Part shown: positions 27,448-36,790 of the stretch, one piece after another
Layout: every line of letters begins with the position of its first letter
Position numbering within the stretch: position 1 is the first letter of the stretch
Source: Bacteroidales bacterium
Lineage (GTDB): Bacteria > Bacteroidota > Bacteroidia > Bacteroidales > UBA7960
DNA length: 47,671 bases
NCBI GenBank assembly: GCA_003559855.1
Contig: PWJZ01000102.1
Span: 1-47,671 of the forward strand
Reading direction: 5' to 3'
Program-made: the position numbers and the translations under genes
Notes under the pieces: generated by a model
What the model saw: the letters and a program-made list of their open reading frames with translations, nothing else
What the model was told of the DNA's origin: nothing
The model's database searches: none

Positions 27448-28539
27448 TCAGATGTATTGTTCTCCTTTATTCAGCTTTATTTCATTGACAAATTTTCTTA
27501 TTTGTTGTTCCTGTGATTTTTTGCAAACCAGCAGTGCACCATCATATTCGGCTACGATATAGTCATCCAGACCCTGTAATATTACTAGTTTTTCTTCCGG
27601 CATGTTAATAATACAGTTATTGGTATCGTAAAGCATAACATTTTTTCCTATAACGGCATTGGTGTCGATATTTTTTTTTCTTACATCGTATAGTGAGCCC
27701 CATGTGCCAAGGTCGGACCAGTCAAAATCAGACACAAAAACATAAACGTTATCAGCCTTTTCCATTATGGCATAATCGATAGAAATTGATTTACATGCTG
27801 CATAGGCTGTCTCCATATAGGAGGTTTCTTCCGGTGTATTGTATTTTCCGATAGCCTCTTTAAAAATGTAATTGATCTCATGCTGGTATTTTTCAAAGGC
27901 TTCTATAATAGCCTTATATGACCATATGAATATTCCGGAATTCCAAAGAAAATCGCCGCTTTTGAGGAAAGATTCAGCCAGTTCCAGATTCGGTTTTTCG
28001 GTAAATGTTTTTACTTTCTTCAATCTTGGATCTTCCTTAAAGTCGGGTTTGTTGAGGTATTGTATGTATCCGTAACCGGTGTCGGGTCTTATTGGTTTAA
28101 TACCCAGCGTAAACAGCCAGTCTTTTTTGGCTGCGATTTTTAACGCTGATTTGATGATATCCGTGAAAACGTATTCTTTGAAAATTATGTGATCTGACGG
28201 CGCTACTACTATATTTGCATTGGGGTTTATATCTCCTATTTTATATGAAGCATATGCAATGCAGGGTGCTGTGTTTTTACGTGTTGGCTCACAAATAATC
28301 TGATCAGGGGTTATTTCGGGTAGTTGCTGCAAAATGGTGTCTTTGTAAATCTTGTTTGTGACTATGAAAATGTTCTCAGGCAAAAAAATATTCAAGAAAC
28401 GTTCGTATGTCTGTTGAATAAGCGTTTTACCTGTGCCCAGTATGTCAATGAATTGCTTAGGGCGAGCAATACGGCTGACAGGCCAAAATCTTTCGCCAAC
28501 GCCGCCTGCCATAATAACAATATAGTTGTTTTTATTCAT
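27448..28539 (-). CDS. manC: Mannose-1-phosphate guanylyltransferase
   Basis: 363 residues, single-domain GDP-mannose pyrophosphorylase. The N-terminal MAGGVGERFWPVSR-x2-RPKQF nucleotide-binding motif, VAPSDH, FTEKP, LWNSGIFIW and the IDYAIMEK/DFDWSDLGTW segment are all family hallmarks. It makes GDP-mannose from GTP and mannose-1-phosphate for glycan synthesis. It lacks the C-terminal isomerase domain of bifunctional AlgA-type enzymes. It may feed the polysaccharide pathway encoded at 11-16 kb, although it is not linked to it here. Confidence 0.93.
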   Translation of the reverse strand: MNKNNYIVIMAGGVGERFWPVSRIARPKQFIDILGTGKTLIQQTYERFLNIFLPENIFIVTNKIYKDTILQQLPEITPDQIICEPTRKNTAPCIAYASYKIGDINPNANIVVAPSDHIIFKEYVFTDIIKSALKIAAKKDWLFTLGIKPIRPDTGYGYIQYLNKPDFKEDPRLKKVKTFTEKPNLELAESFLKSGDFLWNSGIFIWSYKAIIEAFEKYQHEINYIFKEAIGKYNTPEETSYMETAYAACKSISIDYAIMEKADNVYVFVSDFDWSDLGTWGSLYDVRKKNIDTNAVIGKNVMLYDTNNCIINMPEEKLVILQGLDDYIVAEYDGALLVCKKSQEQQIRKFVNEIKLNKGEQYI

Positions 28540-28687
28540 GATTATCTCGTTTTATATTTTTTACTTATAAAAATCCTTACCCCCCCGAAAACCGGACAGG
28601 GAAATGGTTACTTGACCTTGTAAATGTTTAATCGTTAAATGGTGTAATTGTTTAAAATTAGAAATTACTAAATTATAAAATTAAATC

Positions 28688-29332
28688 TTATCTATAGTTT
28701 TTATTTATCGGCTTTATTTTCGCTAAGGGATTGAACAAGTATATTCTTTGATTTTCCAGGCAAATGCAACGAAAACGCTTGCGCAGCTTTCTTAGTTTTA
28801 TGAATGTTTTACCATTGAGTGCCTTAAATCTGCTTTTTTCGGGTAATCCTTCAAGAAAAAGATAGCCGTGGTTGTCATTATCGTATAAATGAAGTGTGCG
28901 ATAAAGCTCAGGGTCCGACATAAAACAAGCCCGCATAGAGGTAATCTGTTTTTCCAAAACTCTTTTCAAAACTAAAGGGAATACATTTTTTTCAACGAAT
29001 AATTTTATAAGCTGACCATATTTTTCCTTCCACTCTTTACCGTGAGGCTTTACTTTGTTTTTGTATTTGCTCCATACCAGCAAATGACCTAATTCATGTA
29101 AAAAAACCAGCAATGCAGAATAAGGGTTTAAATCACGGTTAACAGTGATGTGATGCAGGTTTTTGCCTCTTGCAGGAGGCTTGTAATCGCCAAGTTTATG
29201 TAAACGGCGGTTTGTAAAACGCAGTTTAATATTATAAACGTTTATGAATTCAATTATCCGGTCCGTTGACTCAAGTGGAAAATATTTACTCAATAATTCT
29301 TTTTCCCTGCTATGTTTAATGTTAACCGTCAA
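28688..29332 (-). CDS. SprT-like zinc metalloprotein
   Basis: 214 residues. FLHELGHLLVW holds the H79-E80-x2-H83 zinc motif and KPHGKEWKEKYG supplies the third ligand His97 in the SprT/Spartan-typical HG-x2-W arrangement. The C-terminal part is basic and rich in KLRKLRKRFRC, with a few cysteines that might belong to a zinc-binding ending. SprT-like proteins are putative DNA-protein crosslink or general metalloproteases. Divergent to mlaE. Confidence 0.82.
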   Translation of the reverse strand: MTVNIKHSREKELLSKYFPLESTDRIIEFINVYNIKLRFTNRRLHKLGDYKPPARGKNLHHITVNRDLNPYSALLVFLHELGHLLVWSKYKNKVKPHGKEWKEKYGQLIKLFVEKNVFPLVLKRVLEKQITSMRACFMSDPELYRTLHLYDNDNHGYLFLEGLPEKSRFKALNGKTFIKLRKLRKRFRCICLENQRIYLFNPLAKIKPINKNYR

Positions 29333-29652
29333 TTGTTTTTTATTTAAATTAGCTGTCCTGAAAATTCAATATTGTATAATGATATACTTTCAAGGTTTTC
29401 TTTCAATTTTTATGGGTCAAAAATATAAAATTCATTGTTATCATTTTATAATAAACGCTTTATTTTTTAAACTTCAAAATAAAATATGTTTATCTTCGTA
29501 TTGATATGATTGGTTATGGACTTTTGTCCGGACTAAGGGTTTTTGTAATTCCGTTTTTTTCCGGATTTTGTTAACGTTTTATTTTATATATTTTGATTTT
29601 TTGCAGGGGTAAATGAGTTGAGTTGTAACAAAATTAATGATCAAGATAAAAA
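29333..29652. other. Divergent intergenic region sprT-like / mlaE
   Basis: No gene. Expected to hold both promoters. A plus-strand TATCTTCG (29491-29498) resembles a -7 element with one mismatch. Otherwise nothing distinctive beyond AT-rich runs. Confidence 0.35.
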
Positions 29653-30393
29653 GTGAAATTATTTTTTCATATAGGTCGTTATTTCAGGCTTTTGAAAAGG
29701 GTTTTGTCAATACCGGAGAAATTTTCTGTTTTCAGTAAGCAGGTTATTGCGGAGATTGACAATATTGGCATAAACAGCCTGGGTATTGTTGCGATAATTT
29801 CCGTTTTTATGGGTGGTGTTGTTACAATACAATCGGTTTTCAATGTAGACCATCCGTTAATGCCCATATATGCAATAGGATTTACAACCCGTCAATCCAT
29901 CATTCTTGAGTTTTCTCCTACAATTATCAGTCTTATACTTGCCGGTAAAGTAGGTTCAAGAATAGCATCTGAAATTGGTTCGATGCGTGTTACGGAACAA
30001 ATAGATGCACTGGAGGTGATGGGTGTTAATTCTGCCAGTTTTCTTATACTTCCCAAAATGGTTGCAGCCATTATTATTAACCCTGTATTGGTTGTTATCA
30101 GTATGTTTTTGGGGATTTTCGGCGGGTGGCTTGTTGCCGCACTAACAGATATATTTCCGCTCAGCCATTTTGTGTACGGGATATTATTTGAATTCTCACA
30201 ATATGACGTTACGTATGCAATGATAAAAACACTGGTTTTTGCATTTCTGATAACCTCTATTTCGGGCTATTTCGGATTCTATACAAAAGGAGGGGCATTG
30301 GATGTAGGTAAGAGCAGCACTCAAGCAGTGGTTTTCAGCAGCATATTCATAATATTTTTCAATCTTGTTCTGACACAAATACTCCTGGCATGA
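29653..30393 (+). CDS. mlaE: MlaE-type ABC transporter permease
   Basis: 246 residues from a GTG start; the nearest upstream ATG is out of frame. It has the MlaE/TTG2B signature GSRIASEIGSMRVTEQIDAL and five to six helices. MlaE is the inner-membrane core of the phospholipid/lipid transport complex between the membranes. It overlaps mlaF by 4 bases (ATGA), so the two are translationally coupled. No mlaD-like MCE protein is nearby. Confidence 0.92.
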   Translation: MKLFFHIGRYFRLLKRVLSIPEKFSVFSKQVIAEIDNIGINSLGIVAIISVFMGGVVTIQSVFNVDHPLMPIYAIGFTTRQSIILEFSPTIISLILAGKVGSRIASEIGSMRVTEQIDALEVMGVNSASFLILPKMVAAIIINPVLVVISMFLGIFGGWLVAALTDIFPLSHFVYGILFEFSQYDVTYAMIKTLVFAFLITSISGYFGFYTKGGALDVGKSSTQAVVFSSIFIIFFNLVLTQILLA

Positions 30394-31133
30394 TAAAAGT
30401 AAATAATCTGTGGAAATATTTTGCAGGTAAGGCTGTATTGGAAGATGTTACAACATCTTTTCATCAGGGAAAGACCAATTTGATCATTGGCCAGAGCGGC
30501 TCTGGCAAAACCGTGTTGATGAAGTGTATAACAGGTTTGCTGGAAGCCGACAGAGGAAATATCTTTTATAACGGGAATGATTTTGTAAAAATGGATTTTG
30601 GCCGGCGACAGATGTTAAGAAAAGAAATGGGAGTTTTGTTTCAGGGTGGCGCCCTGTTTGATTCGCTCACGGTGGAAGAAAATGTAAAGTTTCCGCTCGA
30701 TATGTTTACTGATTATTCGAAAGAAGAAAAACGGGAAAGGGTGAATTTTTGCCTGAAACGTGTCAATCTCGGAAAAGTTAATGATCTTTATCCTGCTGAA
30801 CTAAGCGGCGGGATGAAAAAAAGGGTTGCTATTGCACGTGCGATAGCAAATAATCCGAAATATCTGTTTTGTGATGAACCCAACAGCGGACTTGACCCCA
30901 AAACAGCTATTGTCATTGATAATCTGATCAGAGAAATAGCCGAAGAATACAACATAACGACGATTATCAACACACACGATATGAACAGCGTTATGGAGAT
31001 CGGCGAAAGGGTCGTATTTTTATATGAAGGAAAGCTCTGGTGGGAAGGAACACGCGAAAATATCCTTTCCTCTTCCAATAAAGAACTTAACAGTTTTGTT
31101 TATGCGTCAGAATTACTGAAAAAATTGAAATGA
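30390..31133 (+). CDS. mlaF: MlaF-type ABC transporter ATP-binding protein
   Basis: 247 residues. Walker A GQSGSGKT (34-41), Q-loop FQGGALFDSLTVEENV, signature LSGGMKKR, Walker B YLFCDEPNSGLDP and the switch His in NTHDMNSV are all intact. The FQGGALFDSL stretch is typical of MlaF. It powers MlaE-dependent lipid transport. The next gene, a MacB-type permease, starts 10 bases downstream. Confidence 0.93.
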   Translation: MIKVNNLWKYFAGKAVLEDVTTSFHQGKTNLIIGQSGSGKTVLMKCITGLLEADRGNIFYNGNDFVKMDFGRRQMLRKEMGVLFQGGALFDSLTVEENVKFPLDMFTDYSKEEKRERVNFCLKRVNLGKVNDLYPAELSGGMKKRVAIARAIANNPKYLFCDEPNSGLDPKTAIVIDNLIREIAEEYNITTIINTHDMNSVMEIGERVVFLYEGKLWWEGTRENILSSSNKELNSFVYASELLKKLK

Positions 31134-31143
31134 TTCTTCAGCG

Positions 31144-32394
31144 ATGATACTTATCATAAAGCTTATTAAGGAAAGTGCAATATTTGCTTTTACATCTATA
31201 CTTGTTAATAAGTTGCGTACTATATTAACCCTGCTTGGTATTACAATAGGTATTTTTTCGATCATAACGGTTTTTTCTATTGTTGATGCTATGGAAAACC
31301 AGGTACGTACCAGCGTTGAATCTTTGGGCGACAATGTTATATATATTCAAAAGTGGCCGTGGGCAATGGGAGGGGAGTATCAATGGTGGAGGTATACAGG
31401 CAGACCGGTACCTCAACTCCATGAGCTGGAGCATATTCAGCGACGCTCTGTGGCTGCTGAATATGCAGCATTCACAGCATTTACTACACGTACGGTCGAA
31501 TATATGGGTAACAGCGTATCGAATGTTTCTGTTCAAGGAGTGTCTGCCGATTACGACAAAGTACAGTTTTTTGAGATAGAAGATGGCAGATATTTTTCAA
31601 CGTTCGAGTCTTCAACCGGTAGAAATGTTGCTATACTTGGCAACGAAGTGGCCGGACAGCTGTTTCAGAATACCGACCCGATAGGCAAATCTGTCAAAAT
31701 ATTCGGCAGAAGGGTAAAAGTTATAGGGGTGATCAAAAAACAGGGCGAAGGCGCCGTCTTTAACAGCCATGACAGGGTGGTTATTCTGCCCGTTAACTTC
31801 ATTGCAAACATTATCGACGTTAATCACGACAGATACAGCCCGATGATCATTGTGAAAGGTCATGAAAACGTATCTGCAGGTGAATTGTCAGACGAACTGA
31901 CAGGCATAATGAGGTCAATAAGAAGGCTCAAGCCCCAGGCTGAAGATAACTTTGCTCTGAATGAACCAAGCATTATTGCCCAAGGGCTCGAAAGTTTATT
32001 CAAAATCATAACAATGGCAGGATGGATCATTGGAGGATTTGCCATATTGGTGGGTGGCTTCGGAATCGCAAACATCATGTTCGTATCGGTCAGGGAACGA
32101 ATAAACATAATCGGTATACAAAAAGCATTGGGAGCAAAAAAATATTTCATACTTTTACAGTTTTTATTTGAAGCCGTAATGTTGAGCCTTATAGGCGGAA
32201 TAGTAGGGCTTATATTCGTGTTTGGCATAACTGCATTGCTGTCGGCACTGGCAGGAATGAATATGCTGCTCGATATCAAAAATATAATGCTGGGCATTAA
32301 TGTATCGGTAATTATAGGTTTGATAGCAGGGTTTTTGCCGGCATATTCCGCTTCCAAACTTGACCCGGTGGTAGCAATCAGAACAAACAGGTGA
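31144..32394 (+). CDS. MacB/FtsX-type ABC transporter permease
   Basis: 416 residues with the MacB_PCD-FtsX layout: TM1 (about 24-46, LRTILTLLGITIGIFSIITV), a large periplasmic domain (about 50-280), and three C-terminal helices with GFGIANIMFVSVRERINIIGIQKALGAK. It has no ATPase domain, and no separate MacB-type ATPase or MacA adaptor gene is beside it. MlaF just upstream could be its energy partner, but usual MacB-type permeases have their own. Substrate unknown. Confidence 0.87.
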   Translation: MILIIKLIKESAIFAFTSILVNKLRTILTLLGITIGIFSIITVFSIVDAMENQVRTSVESLGDNVIYIQKWPWAMGGEYQWWRYTGRPVPQLHELEHIQRRSVAAEYAAFTAFTTRTVEYMGNSVSNVSVQGVSADYDKVQFFEIEDGRYFSTFESSTGRNVAILGNEVAGQLFQNTDPIGKSVKIFGRRVKVIGVIKKQGEGAVFNSHDRVVILPVNFIANIIDVNHDRYSPMIIVKGHENVSAGELSDELTGIMRSIRRLKPQAEDNFALNEPSIIAQGLESLFKIITMAGWIIGGFAILVGGFGIANIMFVSVRERINIIGIQKALGAKKYFILLQFLFEAVMLSLIGGIVGLIFVFGITALLSALAGMNMLLDIKNIMLGINVSVIIGLIAGFLPAYSASKLDPVVAIRTNR

Positions 32395-32556
32395 TTTTCT
32401 TTGAAATTTATCGTGGTTATTTTATTATTGAACAGTTTTGGCAATTGAACTGTTCTATTAATAACTTAATGTTTTAATATCTTTAATACCATATAGTTAA
32501 AAACACAATTAATAATTTGTAAATAAGTATATTAGTTTATAAGAAAATCAGTAGAG

Positions 32557-34077
32557 ATGGCGGAAAACAAGCTTTTATTGATAATCCTTGATGGCTGGGG
32601 TGAAGGTGACGGTACGAAGTCGGATATTATCGCCAATGCAGATGTATCATACACCAAAAGTCTTTATAAAAAAGCGGCATATAACAGTTTGAAAACATCG
32701 GGCGAAGACGTTGGCTTGCCTGACGGCCAGATGGGCAATTCTGAAGTAGGTCATATAAATATAGGCGCCGGGAGGATTGTATATCAAGACCTTGTGCGCA
32801 TCAGCAAGGCTATCAAAGACCGTACCTTCCATAAAAATGAGGTTATACTGGAAGCTATCAATTATGCCAGGGACAATAACAGATCAGTACATCTTTTCGG
32901 ACTGGTGTCGGATGGCGGGGTACACTCTTCAATGGATCATCTTTTCGGGCTATGTGATGTTGCCAAAGAGCAGGAGTTTAATGATCTGTATATCCATGCT
33001 TTCACCGACGGGCGCGATACAGACCCGCATAGCGGTGTTAATTACCTGAAACAACTGGAAGATCACCTGAAAAATTCTTCTGGAACGGTAGCTACCGTAT
33101 GTGGAAGATATTATGCAATGGACAGGGATAAAAGATGGGAAAGGATCAAACTGGCTTATGATATGCTTCTTTATGGCAAAGGTAAAAAGTTCAAATCGAG
33201 CATTGAGGCTATAAAAAGCTCATACGACGATGATATTACGGATGAGTTTATCAAACCATCGGTTATAGTTAATTCTGATGATGAGCCGTTAGCAACTGTA
33301 AAGGAAGGCGATGTGGTTATTTGTTTCAACTTTCGTACCGACAGGTTGAGGGAGATCACAACCGTTCTTACGCAAAAAGAGATGCCTGAACAGGGCATGA
33401 AGACAATTCCGCTGTATTATGTTACGCTTACAAGATATGATGAGTCTTTCAAAAACGTCAATATCATTTATGAAAAGGAGGATATAAAAAATACTCTTGG
33501 CGAGATTCTTGCCGGCTATAACAAAAAGCAGCTGCGTATAGCGGAAACCGAAAAATATCCTCATGTTACTTTCTTTTTCAGCGGTGGCAGGGAAGAAAAA
33601 TTTGATGGCGAAGAGAGGATGCTGATACCTTCGCCCAAAGTTCCTACTTACGACCTTCAGCCCGAAATGAGTGCCCCTGAAGTAAAAGAGGCTGTTATAA
33701 AAGAAATAAATAAAAACATCTACGATTTTATCTGTTTGAATTTTGCAAATGCTGATATGGTTGGGCATACAGGTGTTTATGAAGCAATAAAGAAAGCTGT
33801 TGAAGCCGTTGACAGTTGTGTGGAAGAGGTTACCACTGCGGCCCTTGACAACAATTATACTGTGATCATTACATCCGATCATGGCAATGCTGATTTTGCC
33901 ATAAATCCTAACGGTTCACCTAATACGGCCCATACTACAAACCCCGTACCTTGCTGGCTGCTCGATAAAAAATACAAGAAAATCGACAGCGGAAGATTAG
34001 CCGATCTGGCACCTACAATATTGAAAATACTTGAATTGCCGGCACCTGACAATATGGAAGGAAAAGTGCTGGTTTAA
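32557..34077 (+). CDS. gpmI: 2,3-bisphosphoglycerate-independent phosphoglycerate mutase
   Basis: 506 residues, full length. ILDGWG with Asp12 and GQMGNSEVGH with Ser62, the phosphorylated serine, are intact. Further metal/substrate motifs are HLFGLVSDGGVHSS, FTDGRDTDP, TVCGRYYAMDRDKRWER, FNFRTDRLRE, NFANADMVGHTG and ITSDHGNAD. It interconverts 3- and 2-phosphoglycerate with Mn in the cytoplasm. The upstream TATCTTTA around 32479 resembles a -7 element. Confidence 0.97.
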   Translation: MAENKLLLIILDGWGEGDGTKSDIIANADVSYTKSLYKKAAYNSLKTSGEDVGLPDGQMGNSEVGHINIGAGRIVYQDLVRISKAIKDRTFHKNEVILEAINYARDNNRSVHLFGLVSDGGVHSSMDHLFGLCDVAKEQEFNDLYIHAFTDGRDTDPHSGVNYLKQLEDHLKNSSGTVATVCGRYYAMDRDKRWERIKLAYDMLLYGKGKKFKSSIEAIKSSYDDDITDEFIKPSVIVNSDDEPLATVKEGDVVICFNFRTDRLREITTVLTQKEMPEQGMKTIPLYYVTLTRYDESFKNVNIIYEKEDIKNTLGEILAGYNKKQLRIAETEKYPHVTFFFSGGREEKFDGEERMLIPSPKVPTYDLQPEMSAPEVKEAVIKEINKNIYDFICLNFANADMVGHTGVYEAIKKAVEAVDSCVEEVTTAALDNNYTVIITSDHGNADFAINPNGSPNTAHTTNPVPCWLLDKKYKKIDSGRLADLAPTILKILELPAPDNMEGKVLV

Positions 34078-34164
34078 AAAATCAATCTGGGCGCAGGCGC
34101 TCTATTTAAAAGCTCTATGGTAATAAATGACACAGCTTTTTGATGCTTTTTGCTCAAGCCTGCT

Positions 34165-34668
34165 TTAATCGGTCCGTAATATGTTTACATTCTCCTTTCT
34201 TATAAAATAATCCGTACCCGTATTGATATCTCTCACTTTGGCAATAACATCAACATATATTTCAGGACCCCATTTAGGCCCGTTTCCGGAAATCTTTTCA
34301 ATCCTGAATTCCGGTGTATGCGGCGAAGTATGATCATAAGGAGCGATCCATACTGAATCATTTTTTATGACATATTGTTCAATCAGGTCTACTTTTTCGG
34401 AAATATCAGTTGAATCAACATTTACCAATCTGTTTATGGCGGAGAGCGGTCTGCCGTCAGGAGGACTGATAGGTTGAAAATCCCTCCATAAATATGCTTC
34501 CAGAATATACTTATTCTGCCCTATATTTATCGATTCTGATGATTTTTCAAATAATTCTGATACAAAACTGGCATTCTGAACAATGATTGATTTTTCACCG
34601 TTTTTGTTATTATCATTACACTTGGATAGAACCATAATTATTATAAATATAAAAATTTTGAAATACAT
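34165..34668 (-). CDS. Hypothetical lipoprotein
   Basis: 167 residues. The signal peptide ends with a lipobox (MVLSKC, then NDNNKNGE). The body is hydrophilic with aromatic clusters (YILEAYLWRDFQPISPPDGRP) and no motif I recognise. It could be a small beta-rich cell-surface or periplasmic lipoprotein. Convergent with gpmI, 87 bases apart. Confidence 0.6.
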   Translation of the reverse strand: MYFKIFIFIIIMVLSKCNDNNKNGEKSIIVQNASFVSELFEKSSESINIGQNKYILEAYLWRDFQPISPPDGRPLSAINRLVNVDSTDISEKVDLIEQYVIKNDSVWIAPYDHTSPHTPEFRIEKISGNGPKWGPEIYVDVIAKVRDINTGTDYFIRKENVNILRTD

Positions 34669-34790
34669 AAAACAATGATTTTTTTAATTTAATTGCTTTT
34701 TAACTGTAAAAGGTTTTATCTTATCAAAGGTATAAAATTTATTTTTTATTTAAACATTTGTATTTGCAATATGGTATTTAGCTTTGATTT

Positions 34791-35459
34791 TTATTTTTCA
34801 TGTATTACGTAACAGATGTTTGAGCCGAACACACCATCGTCATCTACCAGTACATGTACAAAGTACATGATATTTCCGTTTTCTGTTAATGATGGTTCAC
34901 CCACGTATCCGGTGATGACCATTTCCGGTTCGCTCCAGTTTGTGCCATTATATGCGGAACGGTAAATACTTGACGGGCCATCGCGATCTGATACGAAATA
35001 CATTGTGTTCGGGTCGTTAGCTGCAAATCCCGGTTGTCCTTCCCAGTTTTCGGTATTGATGGGGACGCCAGGATTTACGGGTGTTGACCATACGCCGCTG
35101 GTTTTGGCAGATACCCAGATATCTGTTTCGCTGAACCCTCCGGGTCGGTCTGATGTGAGGAATAGTTGAGTTCCGTCAGGACTGAGAGCATGTTCACCGT
35201 CGAGGTAAATTGAGTTTACCGGTTCGCCCAGGTTTACGGCAGCTCCGGGCTCGCTCCAGCCTGCCATCACAACCACAGGCTTATCATAGTATGCTGTCCT
35301 GCCGGGATCAACACTATATAAACATTCCGGACGAGGACTGTCATGACCGAACTTTAAATAATCGTTTGGCGTAGAATTTTTTTCGCAACCCGAAATAAGC
35401 GTCGAAATAAAGAAAACCCACAACAGTCTAAAAGTGTTCTTGATGGTTTTTATTCGCAT
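34791..35459 (-). CDS. PD40/WD40-like beta-propeller lipoprotein
   Basis: 222 residues with a lipobox (STLISGC). Repeats of the TolB/PD40 type follow: ALSPDGTQLFLTSDRPGG, GFAANDPNTMYFVSDRDGP and SLTENGNIMYFVHV, about 45 residues apart. That fits only part of a propeller (three to four blades), shorter than usual. It is likely a surface lipoprotein of unknown binding partner. It sits next to a region damaged by an insertion sequence. Confidence 0.68.
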   Translation of the reverse strand: MRIKTIKNTFRLLWVFFISTLISGCEKNSTPNDYLKFGHDSPRPECLYSVDPGRTAYYDKPVVVMAGWSEPGAAVNLGEPVNSIYLDGEHALSPDGTQLFLTSDRPGGFSETDIWVSAKTSGVWSTPVNPGVPINTENWEGQPGFAANDPNTMYFVSDRDGPSSIYRSAYNGTNWSEPEMVITGYVGEPSLTENGNIMYFVHVLVDDDGVFGSNICYVIHEK

Positions 35460-35589
35460 AAAAGATAATTAAATATACAATAATTAATAATAAATGCTGG
35501 ATGATAGTTGCTTTATTAGCTCTTAATCGATTTATCCCATTTGCTTTGTTTATTGTGTTCTTGTTATTGTCAGATAATAAGGGATTCAT

Positions 35590-35727
35590 TTATTCGTATT
35601 CGACAATAAAATCCATCATAGTGGTAACACCTTCCGGAACAGTCCAGTTAGTCAGCTCATCACCTTCACTCCATTCACCTGAACCATCGTTGTCAATCCA
35701 GTCAAGGGTTTTTAAATTCATACGCAT
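35590..35727 (-). pseudogene. 3' fragment of a gene truncated by an IS1182-type remnant
   Basis: The last about 45 codons of a minus-strand gene. The peptide includes LDWIDNDGSGEWSEGDELTN and WTVPEGVTTMMDFIVEYE, with an EF-hand-like or D-rich turn (DNDGSGEW) and normal codon use. Going upstream, the frame enters the antisense of a transposase remnant, so the 5' part of the gene has been replaced. It was probably an exported protein, a neighbour of the propeller lipoprotein 131 bases downstream. Confidence 0.5.
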
Positions 35728-35742
35728 GGTAACTTTTGTGGT

Positions 35743-36168
35743 TTTATTTGGTTTGATAAAGAACAAAAGAAAACTGGCAAAAAAACAAAAGGAGATTTTC
35801 ATGTCGATAACCTTTACTACAACAAAGAATTGGATTGTTATTACTGTCCAATGGGCCAGCCAATGACATTCAAGGAAGAAAAGAAAAAAACTACTGATAA
35901 TGATTATACTAAAACTATTTCTTTATACCAGGCTCAAAACTGCAAAGGTTGCCCTATTCGGGGAGTATGCAACAAAAGTGAGCATAATCGAACAATTCAG
36001 GTCAGTCATAAATTAAAAAAATTCAAAGCTAAAGCCAGGGAACTTCTGTTGAGTGAAAAAGGGAAAAAACATCGCAGCAAAAGGCCAGTGGATGTTGAGC
36101 CTGTTTTTGGCTTTTTCAAACACAACAGAGGGTTTAGAAGATTCCTCCAATATTTATTCCAATTATGA
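35743..36168 (+). pseudogene. Truncated IS1182-family transposase (C-terminal part)
   Basis: The frame, open from about 35743, reads FDKEQKKTGKK, DNLYYNKELDCYYCPMGQPM, then C-K-G-C-P-x3-V-C (the cysteine box) and SEKGKKHRSKRPVDVEPVFG, FKHNRGFRRF. This is the C-terminal third of DDE_Tnp_1_6/IS1182 transposases. The N-terminal two thirds with the first catalytic aspartates are missing. The ending FLQYLFQL departs from the family after RRF, so the 3' end is also lost. No terminal inverted repeats were seen. Confidence 0.75.
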
Positions 36169-36388
36169 AAAAATAAAATTCGGGTTTTGATACACCCCCG
36201 GGTTATTAGCAACACCCTTAATCCTGTGGCTGAAGCCCCAGGCAATAGATAAGTTCTTTGAACATAACTCCGAATAATATTTCATATCATTGTCACAAGC
36301 AATTGATTATTGTACTTTGAATATCATTCAGACTTTATCCAATGCCTCCGGCTTTAGCCGGCAAAAAAAGTATTTCGGTGATGTCATA

Positions 36389-36787
36389 TTAAAATTCCCA
36401 TGTGGCAGGAATGGTTAACGTATAAATGATAAAGGCAACAAAAGACAAAAATATTGCTATAAGGATGATCAGGCGTAGTTCAATTCGCAGATGTTTTACG
36501 AGGGGTATGTTGTTGGTCAGGCTTTCTATATTAACCCAGAAGTTAGTAGATTTATGATCGGGTTCATCCAGATATCCTGCTTTCTTGAGGATCTCAGTGG
36601 CTCTTATTGCGTCGCTTTGCCTGACCTGGAGTTTTATTCCGCCAATGGCAAGGGAAATGAAATTATATATCTGGGCGGTCATTTCATCTTTGGCAAAACA
36701 TTCAATGCCTTCCGATTCCAGCCGTGCCCTGATAATATTTAATTCAGAGGGATAAGTAAAAGTGGCTATGGTGATTAGTTTGTCCAT
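36389..36787 (-). CDS. DUF2007 domain protein with C-terminal membrane anchor
   Basis: 132 residues. Residues 1-70 are a DUF2007/GlnB-like putative signal-transducing domain (ATFTYPSELNIIRARLESEGIECF, AIGGIKLQVRQSDAIRATEIL). A linker and one transmembrane helix (about 105-127) near the C-terminus follow. It begins 3 bases after the ATP-grasp stop, so the two genes are almost certainly one transcript. Confidence 0.75.
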   Translation of the reverse strand: MDKLITIATFTYPSELNIIRARLESEGIECFAKDEMTAQIYNFISLAIGGIKLQVRQSDAIRATEILKKAGYLDEPDHKSTNFWVNIESLTNNIPLVKHLRIELRLIILIAIFLSFVAFIIYTLTIPATWEF

Positions 36788-36790
36788 AAA

